64,000 nt of DNA from Streptomyces clavifer (GTDB lineage Bacteria; Actinomycetota; Actinomycetes; Streptomycetales; Streptomycetaceae). Shown here piece by piece: positions 50,774 through 58,925 of the stretch (its first letter is position 1; every line of letters starts with the position of its first letter). The notes beneath the pieces were generated by a model. It was not told where the DNA came from, made no database searches, and saw only the letters and a list, made by a program, of their open reading frames with translations. The translations under genes and the position numbers were made by a program. The stretch is from assembly GCA_014651175.1 (NCBI GenBank), contig BMWJ01000016.1, positions 1 through 64,000 of the forward strand, in the 5' to 3' direction.

Positions 50774-53368
50774 TTGCTCCCCCCTCAGCCCTCACCGGTG
50801 TCCTTCGAACATCTCCCGGACGGCCTCGGAATCGGGGCTTCCGCCCCGCGCCTGACGTGGACGTTGCCGAAAGGCGGCGGTTCCCAGGAGGCGTACGAAG
50901 TCGAACTCACCCGCGCCGGACGGGCCGACCGTACCGGCCGCGTCGCCAGCCGGGACCAGGTGCTCGTCGCCTGGCCCGGCGCACCGCTGACCTCCCGCGA
51001 ACGTGTAACCGTTCGTGTTCGCGTCTGGACGAGGGACTCCGATGCCCCCTCGGGCTGGAGCGGGCCAAGCGTGGTCGAGGCGGGCCTGCTCGACGCAGCC
51101 GACTGGCACGCGGTCCCGGTCGGTGCAGCCTGGGACGAGGACCCGGAAGCCGGCCGTCGCCCGGCACGCGTCCGCAAGGGCTTCCACCTCGACGGCCGTG
51201 TCACCAGCGCCCGCCTCTACATCACGGCTCACGGCCTGTACGAGGCGGAGATCAACGGGCGCCGGGTCGGCGACGAGACCCTCGCTCCAGGCTGGACGGT
51301 CTACCCGCACCGTCTGCGCTACCGCACCCACGATGTCACCGGACACCTCACCGAAGGCGCCAACACCATCGGCGCGTGGCTCGGTGACGGCTGGTACCGC
51401 GGCAAGTACGGCTTCGACGGCGGCACCCGCAACATCTACGGCACCGATCAGTCGCTCATCGCCCAGCTCGAGGTGACGTACGAGGACGGGACCATGGCCA
51501 TCGTCGCCACGGACGGCACCTGGAGGGCCGCCCCCGGGCCGATCCTGACCAGCGGCCTCTACGAGGGCGAGACGTTCGACGCCCGGCTGCACGACCCCGG
51601 CTGGGCCACCCCCACCGGCCAGGGCGCGGGAGAATGGACCCCGGTACGCACCAACAGCCGTGACCTCGGCACTCTCGTCGCCCCTACGGGCCCACCGGTG
51701 CGCTGCACCGAGGAGATCGCACCGGTCGAGGTGACCCGCACCGGCGACGACCGCCACCTGCTCGACTTCGGCCAGAACCTTGTCGGCCGCCTCCGCGTCA
51801 CCCTTGACGGCCCGGCCGGCACCACGGTCACCCTCCGGCACGCCGAGGTCCTGGAGGAGGGCGAACTAGCCACCCGGCCGCTGCGCGAGGCCTACGCCAC
51901 CGACACCCTGATCCTCTCCGGACGGGGCCCGCTCAGCTGGGAACCACGCTTCACCCTCCACGGCTTCCGCTACGCCGAAGTCAGCGGCTGGACGGCGGAC
52001 CTGACCGCCGACATGGTGACCGCCCGGGTGTACCACACGGACATGCGCCGCACCGGCTGGTTCGAATGCAGCGACCCCCTGGTCAACCGCCTGCACGAGA
52101 ACGTCGTGTGGAGCATGCGCGGCAACTTCGTCGACATTCCCACCGACTGCCCACAGCGCGACGAACGCCTCGGCTGGACCGGCGACATCCAGATCTTCGC
52201 CCCCACCGCAAGCTTCCTCTACGACTGCGCGGGCATGCTCGACTCCTGGCTCACCGACGTCGGTCTCGAGCAGCTGCCCGACGGCACGATCCCCTGGTGC
52301 GTCCCCGTCATCCCGGGCGAACCCATGTGGACGCCGATCCACCCGGGGGCCGCCTGGGGCGACGTCGCCACGCTCACCCCCTGGACGCTCCACCAGCGCT
52401 TCGGCGACCTTGACCTGCTAGGTCGTCATTACCCCATGGCCAAGAGATGGGTCAACCTCGTGGAAGGTCTCGCGGGGCCGACCCGGCTGTGGGACACAGG
52501 CGTCCAGCTGGGGGACTGGCTCGACCCGGCCGCACCACCCGACGACCCGGCCGCAGGCCGGACCGACCGCTACCTCGTTGCCACCGCCTACTTCGCGCAC
52601 TCCGCCCGCCACCTCGCCCTGTCGGCAGCCGCGCTGGGGAATGACGAGGATGCCGAGCGATACAGTGCACTCGCCGACGAGGTGGCCGATGCCTTCCGCC
52701 ACCGGTACGTCCTTCCATCGGGACGCATGACGAGCGACAGCCCCACCGCCTACGCTCTCGCACTCGCCTTCGGTCTGCTGACCCCGCCGCAGAGGCAGCC
52801 GGCCGGCGACCGCCTGGCCGAGCTGGTCGTCAAGGACGACGCCCGCATCGCCACCGGCTTCGTCGGCACCCCACTGATCTGTGACGCGCTCACCGACACC
52901 GGGCACCTCGACGTCGCCTACCGCCTGCTCCTGCAGACCGAATGCCCGTCCTGGCTGTACACCGTGACCATGGGCGCCACGACGATCTGGGAACGCTGGG
53001 ACAGCCTTCGCCCCGACGGCACCCTCAACCCCGGAGGCATGACGTCGTTCAACCACTACGCTCTCGGAGCCGTCGCCGACTGGCTCCACCGCGTGGTCGG
53101 CGGCATCACCGCCACGGGCCCCGGATACCGGAAGATCACCTTCCGCCCACGCCCCGGCGGCGGCATCACATCGGCCCGCACCCGGCATGAAACCCCCTAC
53201 GGAACGGTGGCCATCTCATGGGAGCAGACTGCCACGGGGCTGACAGCCGACATCGTCGTACCGGAAGGCTGTGAAGCAACCGCAGAACTGCCCGGCTGCA
53301 CACCGGTCGCTCTGGGACCAGGCGAACACGTCCTCGACACGGCGAGACTCGCCATAAAGGTTGCCTGA
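50774..53368 (+). CDS. Alpha-L-rhamnosidase, GH78, intracellular
   Basis: The protein has 864 residues. TTG 50774 is chosen because AAAGG lies 6 bases upstream; the open frame from 49919 overlaps the permease. Domain order: N-terminal beta domain, Bac_rhamnosid_N (RLYITAHGLYEAEINGRRVG), concanavalin-like domain, catalytic (alpha/alpha)6 barrel, C-terminal beta domain. The acidic catalytic segment is TDCPQRDERLGWTGD (Asp463, Glu464), and Glu740 in TTIWERWDS is the probable second catalytic residue. There is no signal peptide, so it removes alpha-L-rhamnose from glycosides or oligosaccharides imported by the operon's ABC transporter. Confidence 0.94.
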   Translation: MLPPQPSPVSFEHLPDGLGIGASAPRLTWTLPKGGGSQEAYEVELTRAGRADRTGRVASRDQVLVAWPGAPLTSRERVTVRVRVWTRDSDAPSGWSGPSVVEAGLLDAADWHAVPVGAAWDEDPEAGRRPARVRKGFHLDGRVTSARLYITAHGLYEAEINGRRVGDETLAPGWTVYPHRLRYRTHDVTGHLTEGANTIGAWLGDGWYRGKYGFDGGTRNIYGTDQSLIAQLEVTYEDGTMAIVATDGTWRAAPGPILTSGLYEGETFDARLHDPGWATPTGQGAGEWTPVRTNSRDLGTLVAPTGPPVRCTEEIAPVEVTRTGDDRHLLDFGQNLVGRLRVTLDGPAGTTVTLRHAEVLEEGELATRPLREAYATDTLILSGRGPLSWEPRFTLHGFRYAEVSGWTADLTADMVTARVYHTDMRRTGWFECSDPLVNRLHENVVWSMRGNFVDIPTDCPQRDERLGWTGDIQIFAPTASFLYDCAGMLDSWLTDVGLEQLPDGTIPWCVPVIPGEPMWTPIHPGAAWGDVATLTPWTLHQRFGDLDLLGRHYPMAKRWVNLVEGLAGPTRLWDTGVQLGDWLDPAAPPDDPAAGRTDRYLVATAYFAHSARHLALSAAALGNDEDAERYSALADEVADAFRHRYVLPSGRMTSDSPTAYALALAFGLLTPPQRQPAGDRLAELVVKDDARIATGFVGTPLICDALTDTGHLDVAYRLLLQTECPSWLYTVTMGATTIWERWDSLRPDGTLNPGGMTSFNHYALGAVADWLHRVVGGITATGPGYRKITFRPRPGGGITSARTRHETPYGTVAISWEQTATGLTADIVVPEGCEATAELPGCTPVALGPGEHVLDTARLAIKVA

Positions 53369-53394
53369 ACGAACCCTCACGCATCAGCTACAGC

Positions 53395-53426
53395 AAGCCC
53401 GGCGCATGCCTGCATGCGCCGGGCTT
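53395..53426 (+). terminator. Terminator of the rhamnosidase operon
   Basis: A perfect 15-bp inverted repeat (53395-53409 and 53412-53426) ending in TTTG lies 27 bases after the rhamnosidase stop. Confidence 0.8.
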
Positions 53427-53473
53427 TGTCATTGGCATTCCACGGTTCGTCGAACTCTTCAGTATTCGCCCTA

Positions 53474-53490
53474 TGGATGGCATCCATCCA
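53474..53490. promoter_or_regulatory. Second copy of the LysR-type operator element
   Basis: TGGATGGCATCCATCCA agrees at 14 of 17 positions with TGGATGGCCCTCATCCA in the lysR/FAH promoter (42619-42635). It is embedded in a perfect 15-base palindrome ATGGATG-G-CATCCAT (53473-53487). It lies upstream of the second binding protein and the beta-glucosidase. Confidence 0.55.
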
Positions 53491-53521
53491 TTGGGTTGAT
53501 AAAGGACGGTCTCGTAAAGTG

Positions 53522-53533
53522 TTTCAATTGAAA
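53522..53533. repeat. 12-bp perfect palindrome
   Basis: TTTCAATTGAAA is fully self-complementary and very AT-rich for this genome. It may be a protein-binding site or part of the promoter; no partner copy was noticed elsewhere in the window. Confidence 0.5.
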
Positions 53534-53928
53534 TTTCAGATCGCTTTGCTCTACGAAAGGGACTGCCTTGATGGTTGTGAGATTTCCTTGAGGCGCGTGC
53601 TCCCCGAGGGTTGACCTGAAGCCGCGAGAGGCCTTAGTTTCCCCTTTGTTGGTCGAAACGCTTCACGAACGGTTATCGCCGGGCACCAAAATTGCTTGCC
53701 CTGGGACGCGACGGTGGTCGTCTCGAAAGAGCTGAAGAAATGCGTTTCGCCTCCAAGAGATGTTCGCAGAAGGCGCTCCTCAAGCCGGGGCCGACCGAGT
53801 ACCTGACTGCTCGGTCGGCCCCCACGGCCGCCCGCCGAGCGGCTGCCGATCGGTTCGGGAGCCGCTGGTCTCAGCTGCCCTTCGGCACCGCACATCCCCT
53901 TCTCCCCTTCTCCTGCACGGAGCCTGTG

Positions 53929-55191
53929 ATGAGAACTTCCCGCCGCGTCCGTGCCACCGTCATGGTCACGAGCCTCGCCATGAGCCTGAGCGCTTGCGGT
54001 GGGTCCGGCTCGGCATCCGCCGACGACGGCACTCTGAAGATCACCGCCAATGTCACCGACCGCTCAGCCATGAAGACCGTCGTGGCGGCCTTCGCGCGGG
54101 AGAATCCGCGGGTGAAGGTCGTGGTGACCTATGCCGACACCGACCAGCTCCAGAGCTCCCTTCCCGCCCAACTGTCCACGGGCGCGGCGCCTGACGTCTT
54201 CACCGTCTGGCCCGGCTACGGCAATCCTGCCGCTGTGCGGACGCTGGAGTCCGCCGGTCGACTTGCGGATCTGTCCGGTCTGGAGTTCGCGCGCAGAGTC
54301 CCGGAGGACACCAAGTGGGTGACCCGGGTCGGCGGCGCCACCTATGCAGTGCCGGCCAACTACAGCGGTATCGGTGCGATCTACAGCAAGAAGGCCATGC
54401 GTGATATCGGCGGCACCACCCCGGAGACGTGGGACGAGTTGCTGCAGCTGTGCGACAAGGCGAAGGCCGGCGGCAAGGTGCTGTTTGCGCTCGGTATCGA
54501 GACGCCGTGGGTGACCCAGCTCGTCGATTACGCGTTGGCCGCCACCACTGTCTACGCCGATCATCCGGAGTTCGCGACGGAGATGGGTAACGGCAGGGCC
54601 ACCTTCGCCGACTCCGGCTGGAGGAAGGCGTTGGAGAAGTACGTCGAGCTCGATGAGCGGGGCTGCTTCAGCAGCGATCCCTCGGGAACGAGCTACGAGA
54701 CGTCCATCCAGGACGTTGCCGAGGGCAGGGCGGTGGGCGTCATACACGTCGCCAGCAGCACCTCGGCCATCACCGCCACAGCTCCGGAACTACGACTGGC
54801 CATGTTCGCCCTGCCCGCGAGCAACAATGCGGCACAGACCCACATGCCCGGCGCCGTGTCGGCCGCTTATGGAGTCAACTCCGACAGTGACAACAAGGAG
54901 CTGGCCATGAAGTTCGCCGCGTTCCTCGGGTCCGACATCGGCCAGAACCTCTACAACCAGGACAGCGGCACGCTGCCTGCCATCCCCAACGACCGCTTCA
55001 CGGCCGACCCCGTTCTCAAGGAACTGGTCGCACACCAGAAGGCCGGCACCACCGTGCCCTTCATGGATCAGCTGTGGCCCAACCCCAAGGTCCAGCAGGA
55101 GCACTTCATCCAGATCCAGAAGCTGTTCTCCGGGCGCACTGATATCGACGGCGTCCTTGCCGCCCTCGATGAGGCTTACCAGAAGGGATAG
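53929..55191 (+). CDS. Orphan sugar-binding lipoprotein (second)
   Basis: The protein has 420 residues from ATG 53929 (GGAG upstream). Signal peptide: basic MRTSRRVRATVMV, hydrophobic core, lipobox SLSAC-GG. Family 1 solute-binding domain (TGAAPDVFTVWPGYGNPAAV, YAVPANYSGIGAIYSKKAMR). Unlike the first binding protein it has no permease genes of its own. It may feed the same permease pair with a different ligand, or act with the beta-glucosidase encoded next. It should be anchored outside the cell membrane. Confidence 0.9.
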   Translation: MRTSRRVRATVMVTSLAMSLSACGGSGSASADDGTLKITANVTDRSAMKTVVAAFARENPRVKVVVTYADTDQLQSSLPAQLSTGAAPDVFTVWPGYGNPAAVRTLESAGRLADLSGLEFARRVPEDTKWVTRVGGATYAVPANYSGIGAIYSKKAMRDIGGTTPETWDELLQLCDKAKAGGKVLFALGIETPWVTQLVDYALAATTVYADHPEFATEMGNGRATFADSGWRKALEKYVELDERGCFSSDPSGTSYETSIQDVAEGRAVGVIHVASSTSAITATAPELRLAMFALPASNNAAQTHMPGAVSAAYGVNSDSDNKELAMKFAAFLGSDIGQNLYNQDSGTLPAIPNDRFTADPVLKELVAHQKAGTTVPFMDQLWPNPKVQQEHFIQIQKLFSGRTDIDGVLAALDEAYQKG

Positions 55192-55321
55192 GCCGCAGGC
55201 GCCGTGCCCAGGCGGCGCGCGCCAGTGAGCAACCCTCATCCCCGCAAGGTGCGGCGTCACGCTGCTCGCGCCGACCAAGGCGCTGTTCTGTCCTGCCCCG
55301 ATTCCTCATGGAAGAGCCGCC

Positions 55322-57796
55322 ATGAACCGTCGCACATTTCTCTCAGCCGCCGTCCTCACCGCTCTGGCCTCCGGCATCGCACCGGCCGCCGCAGCGCCCC
55401 GCCGTACCGCGGGAGCCGCCCCCGACAGTAGGGCCGTCGCCCTCCTGTCCAGGATGACCGCCGCACAGAAGGAGGCCCTTGTCCGCTGCGACTTCGCAGC
55501 CCTGAGTTCCCTGGGCATACCCGCACTGACCATGGTGGACGCCTCAGCCGGCCTGCGCGGGGAAACCGGCGTCACGGCCTTTCCCGTACCCCTCGCGCAG
55601 GCCGCGACATTCGATGTCGACCTCGCCGGCCGGCTCGGCCGGGCGCTGGGCGCCGAAGCACGCGCCAAGGGTTACAACAACCTTCTGGGCCCCACCGTCG
55701 ACACCGCCCGCACGTGGCACTTCGGCCGGCAGGCCGAGAGCATGGGGGAGGACCCGCTCCTCTCCGGCACCCTCGGCGCGGCGCTCACCCGGCGCATCCA
55801 GGAACAGCACGTCGTCGCCACCGTCAAGCACTTCAGCGCCTACACCCAGGAAGTCAACCGCTTCTTCGTCGACGCGCAGATCTCCGACCGGGCACTGCAC
55901 GAGATCTACCACGCCGCCTTCGAACGCATCATCGACGCAGTGCCCGTCACTTCGGTGATGATGGCCTACCCCAAGATCAACGGAACGTTCGCCACTCAGA
56001 GCCCCGCACTGTTCAACGACCTCAAGAAGACCATTGGTCTGGAGGGCTACACCGTCCCCGACTTCTGGGCCGGCGACGACCCCGTGGGAGCCGTCAAGGC
56101 AGGCGTGGACCTCGGCGGACTCGGCCCCGGAGGCGTGAAGATACCTGTCGGCGGCCTCACCGACGGCAGCGTCCCCACCACCCGCCTGGACGACGCCGCC
56201 CTGCGCATCCTCAACACCATGTATGTCAACGGCCTGTTCGACCACCCCGTCCCGGCGCCCGCCGCGAACGTCAGTACCCAGGCACACAAGGACCTCGCCC
56301 ACGACCTCGCCGTCAACTCCACGGTCCTGCTCACCAACCGCAGCCAAGCCCTCCCACTGCCCTCCACCATCAAGTCGCTCGCCGTGATCGGCCCGGCCGA
56401 GAACACCGCCCTGACAGGCGTCTCCGGCTCCACCTACGTAAACCCCGGCACCTGGACCACCCCGCTGGCGGCCATCAAGGACCGGGCCGGCACCGGGATC
56501 GCCGTCACCTACCGTCAGGGAACCCTCGGAGACATCCCCCTCGCCGCCGTCCCGGCGACGGTGCTGCGCACAGCCTCCGGCGCGGCGGGGCTGACCGGCA
56601 GCTTCTACGCCGCGGCCCAGCCGTCCGGTACTCCCGTCGCCACACAGGTCAGCGCCGGAATCGACTTCACCAGTGCGCCCGTGGCCGGTCTGCCCGCCGT
56701 GTGGTCGGCCCGCTGGAGCGGCACCCTCACGCCGACCACCGCGGGTCTGCACCGTTTCTCACTGCTGCCCGCAGGCACCACCAAGCTCGTCATCAACGGC
56801 AAGACGGTTATCTCCGGCACCCGGCACAGCCGCCGGTTCTTCCTCGGGCCGTACGACTACCCGCTCCAGGGCACCATCGACCTCACAGCTGGGAAGGCGG
56901 TGAGCATCAGCGTCGAGTACAGCAACAGCACCGCAGACACCGGTACCTGCGGTCTCACCCTCGGCTGGCAGCCGAAGTCCCTCATTCCCGACGCGGTTGC
57001 CGCAGCACGGACCAGCGACGGCGCCGTCGTCATCGTCAACCGGGTCGCGGGCGAGGACATGGACCACGGCTCCCTCAACCTGCCGGGTGACCAGGACAAA
57101 CTCATCTCCGACGTCGCAGCGGCCAACTCCCGCACCATCGTGGTCCTGAACACCGACGGCCCTGTCGCCATGCCATGGATCAACGATGTCGAAGCGGTCG
57201 TCCAGCTCTGGTACGCCGGACGCGCCACGGGCACCGCACTGGCAGCCGTCCTCTTCGGCGACGCAGACCCTTCAGGCCGTCTTCCGGTCACCTTCCCCGT
57301 CACAGCATCGCAGGGACCCGGGACCACGGAGGCCACCTACCCGGGCAATGGCCCCACGGTCTCCCACAGCGAGGGTCACCTGGTCGGCTACCGCTACTAC
57401 GACGCGAAGAACCAGAGCCCGCTGTTCCCCTTCGGGCACGGCTTGTCCTATACCACCTTCAACCTCGGCTCCTTGGAAACGTCCTACAACACAGCGGCCA
57501 AGACGCTGACTGCCGCTGTCACCCTCACCAACTCCGGATCGCGCGAAGGTACCGAGGTCGTGCAGCTCTACGCGGGGCTGCCTGCCGGCGCCCAGGCCGA
57601 GCCACGGCGACTGATCGGCTTCCGCAAGGTCACGCTCGCCGCCGGTGCGAGTACCCGGATCGCCTTCAGCGTCACTGCCCGCGACTTGTCGGTGTGGACT
57701 GCCGGCGCCTGGAAGCTCACCCCCGGCTCCTGCACCGTCCATGTCGGTCGGTCCTCACGCAGCCTGTCCGCACAGCGCCTCGTCACCATCAACTGA
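55322..57796 (+). CDS. Secreted GH3 beta-glucosidase with PA14 domain
   Basis: The 824-residue protein has an ATG preceded by GAAGAG. The signal peptide carries a twin-arginine motif (MNRRTFLSAAVLTALASGIA) ending AAAAP, so it is probably Tat-secreted. GH3 N-terminal barrel: NNLLGPTVDTARTWHFGRQA, the Lys-His pair in VVATVKHFSAYTQEVN, and the probable nucleophile Asp247 in YTVPDFWAGDD. A PA14 domain (about 423-555; GLTGSFYAAAQPSGT) is inserted in the second GH3 domain, and a fibronectin-III-like domain closes the protein (ENxxxREGTEVVQLY type: SREGTEVVQLYAGLPAG). It should remove terminal beta-linked glucose (or a similar sugar) outside the cell. Confidence 0.92.
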   Translation: MNRRTFLSAAVLTALASGIAPAAAAPRRTAGAAPDSRAVALLSRMTAAQKEALVRCDFAALSSLGIPALTMVDASAGLRGETGVTAFPVPLAQAATFDVDLAGRLGRALGAEARAKGYNNLLGPTVDTARTWHFGRQAESMGEDPLLSGTLGAALTRRIQEQHVVATVKHFSAYTQEVNRFFVDAQISDRALHEIYHAAFERIIDAVPVTSVMMAYPKINGTFATQSPALFNDLKKTIGLEGYTVPDFWAGDDPVGAVKAGVDLGGLGPGGVKIPVGGLTDGSVPTTRLDDAALRILNTMYVNGLFDHPVPAPAANVSTQAHKDLAHDLAVNSTVLLTNRSQALPLPSTIKSLAVIGPAENTALTGVSGSTYVNPGTWTTPLAAIKDRAGTGIAVTYRQGTLGDIPLAAVPATVLRTASGAAGLTGSFYAAAQPSGTPVATQVSAGIDFTSAPVAGLPAVWSARWSGTLTPTTAGLHRFSLLPAGTTKLVINGKTVISGTRHSRRFFLGPYDYPLQGTIDLTAGKAVSISVEYSNSTADTGTCGLTLGWQPKSLIPDAVAAARTSDGAVVIVNRVAGEDMDHGSLNLPGDQDKLISDVAAANSRTIVVLNTDGPVAMPWINDVEAVVQLWYAGRATGTALAAVLFGDADPSGRLPVTFPVTASQGPGTTEATYPGNGPTVSHSEGHLVGYRYYDAKNQSPLFPFGHGLSYTTFNLGSLETSYNTAAKTLTAAVTLTNSGSREGTEVVQLYAGLPAGAQAEPRRLIGFRKVTLAAGASTRIAFSVTARDLSVWTAGAWKLTPGSCTVHVGRSSRSLSAQRLVTIN

Positions 57797-57882
57797 GTCG
57801 AATGAACCCCGCCGAGGGCGACAGACTCTGCAGAGGCAGAAACTCACCTGCATCTTGAGGGCGGTTCCTGCGGACGAGCGCC

Positions 57883-58203
57883 ATGTCGGCCTTCACGTCC
57901 ATTCGCGGCATGAAGGCCGACGTTGTGCTGGACGAGGGTCGGAAAATCCCCGCAGACGGTAACTGCAACATCAAAGGCTTCGTATGCCGCGCGCAGGCAT
58001 GGGACCGCGGATACCGAACTGCGGCCGGATACTTCCGTATGGACGGAGACCTTGAAGTCCCACGCCTACACAGCGCCGCCGGCCTGCGCCTGGACGCCTG
58101 GCAGCGCACAGCACGCCGCAACGGTCGCCTCACCGAAAGCGCGATCGACGGGCCCCGGAAGCCGTCTCGGCTTCCGGGGCCCCGGCGTCTTAGAGCACCT
58201 TGA
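57883..58203 (+). pseudogene. Relic of a helicase-associated-domain protein
   Basis: The frame encodes 106 residues. The middle reads AWDRGYRTAAGYFRMDGDLE then VPRLHSAAGLRLDAWQRTAR and NGRLTESAID. This follows the pattern of the helicase-associated (HA) repeat found at the C-terminus of large actinobacterial DEAD/DEAH helicases: W-x-x-G ... A-x-Y ... G-x-L-x-V-P ... G-x-x-L-x-x-W-x-x-x-x-R-x-G-x-L. A single repeat with no helicase domains around it, running into a terminator hairpin, is most likely a fragment left by rearrangement. Confidence 0.45.
58151..58181 (-). terminator. Terminator-like hairpin
   Basis: A perfect 14-bp inverted repeat (58151-58164 and 58168-58181) with a 3-base loop. 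It lies 9 bases beyond the stop of the minus-strand small frame at 58190, and could also end transcription from the beta-glucosidase side. Confidence 0.7.
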
Positions 58204-58444
58204 GGGCCGTGAGCACTGCCAGGCACAGGAGCAGGCAGCCAGCGAACAGGGGGCGGGCGTTCGCGCGGGCTCGGCGGTGTCCGCGCGAGCGGTGGTGGCC
58301 CCGACCACCGCCCGGGGGCCAGGCCCCGTGCCTCAAGGGGGCCTGGCCCCGTCCCTCACGGCCCCTCGAACGGCGACTCGCGGCAAGAACGCGATGCGTC
58401 GGATCTCGGGCCGGCCGCGGTGGCCCGCAGTGTTTTTTCCTCAT
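58190..58444 (-). CDS. Doubtful small protein with a C-terminal membrane helix
   Basis: An 84-residue frame ending TAA at 58190. The first 60 residues are Arg/Gly/His-rich and not convincing as protein. The last 20 (LFAGCLLLCLAVLTALKVL) form a clear hydrophobic helix, and a terminator hairpin lies immediately downstream on this strand, which is the main support. The true start is unclear: the 13-bp inverted repeat at 58315-58350 falls inside the frame, so a shorter product of about 40 residues is possible. No family was recognised. Confidence 0.25.
   Translation of the reverse strand: MRKKHCGPPRPARDPTHRVLAASRRSRGREGRGQAPLRHGAWPPGGGRGHHRSRGHRRARANARPLFAGCLLLCLAVLTALKVL
58315..58350. repeat. 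13-bp inverted repeat
   Basis: GGGGCCAGGCCCC (58315-58327) and its exact complement (58338-58350) form a stem with a 10-base loop. It may be a terminator or a 5'-leader hairpin of the small minus-strand frame. Confidence 0.6.
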
Positions 58445-58925
58445 AACTGACGATGCTAGTGAATTGTCCGTCTCGGGAAACCCTGGCTTTCGTCAACCGG
58501 CGCACACGAACCATGGTGATCGAATTCAGTGGAGCAGGGCGGCACGGGCTGCTCCACGTGCCGCGGCGGGCGGGGGTGCCTACCGCTGCCGGCGCGCCGC
58601 CCAGGGTGGTGCGCAACCCGTCGCTGCCGTTGGGGGTCGGTCCCGCGGCGCGGGACATCCACCCGCAGAGGCCGATCGGCGTGGAGGGGCGCAGGTCGCG
58701 CCCGTACCTCGTTCGCGTCGAAACTCGGACGACCGGAAGACCGATGTGCCGTACCGGGAACAGCCTGTCCTGTCGGCACGGTTACATCGACCGAGGTGCC
58801 GGCGCCGCACGAGCGAGGACGCGGAGGCCGCATGGTGGTCCGCCCCACCAGGATCGGGGCCCCAGAATCGCAGGAGGCCCGCCGCGCCCTCTGACCACGA
58901 CGTATTTCTGCAGGAGGACTGCTTC

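Larger units (their letters stand above)
53427..53928. other. AT-rich regulatory region before the second binding-protein gene
   Basis: This 500-base stretch has clearly lower GC than its surroundings from about 53430 to 53690 and holds no supported gene. It contains the 17-base element at 53474-53490, the perfect 12-base palindrome TTTCAATTGAAA (53522-53533), and GAAACGCTTC (53655-53664), which resembles a LacI/GalR site with a central CG. The promoter of the downstream binding-protein gene must lie here. Short open frames in it have no recognisable product or ribosome site. Confidence 0.55.
57797..58925. other. Gene-poor region after the beta-glucosidase
   Basis: Over 1.1 kb without a confident intact gene. 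It holds a relic with helicase-associated-domain similarity (57883-58203), a hairpin (58151-58181), a doubtful minus-strand small membrane protein (58190-58444) and a 13-bp inverted repeat (58315-58350). From 58450 to 58910 several frames are open but none gives a recognisable protein or a good start. The only clear signal there is AGGAGG before the next gene at 58926. Confidence 0.5.

Noticed and set aside
53414-53614. 66-residue plus-strand frame in the AT-rich region
   Set aside because: It starts inside the terminator hairpin of the rhamnosidase operon, has no ribosome site and no similarity.
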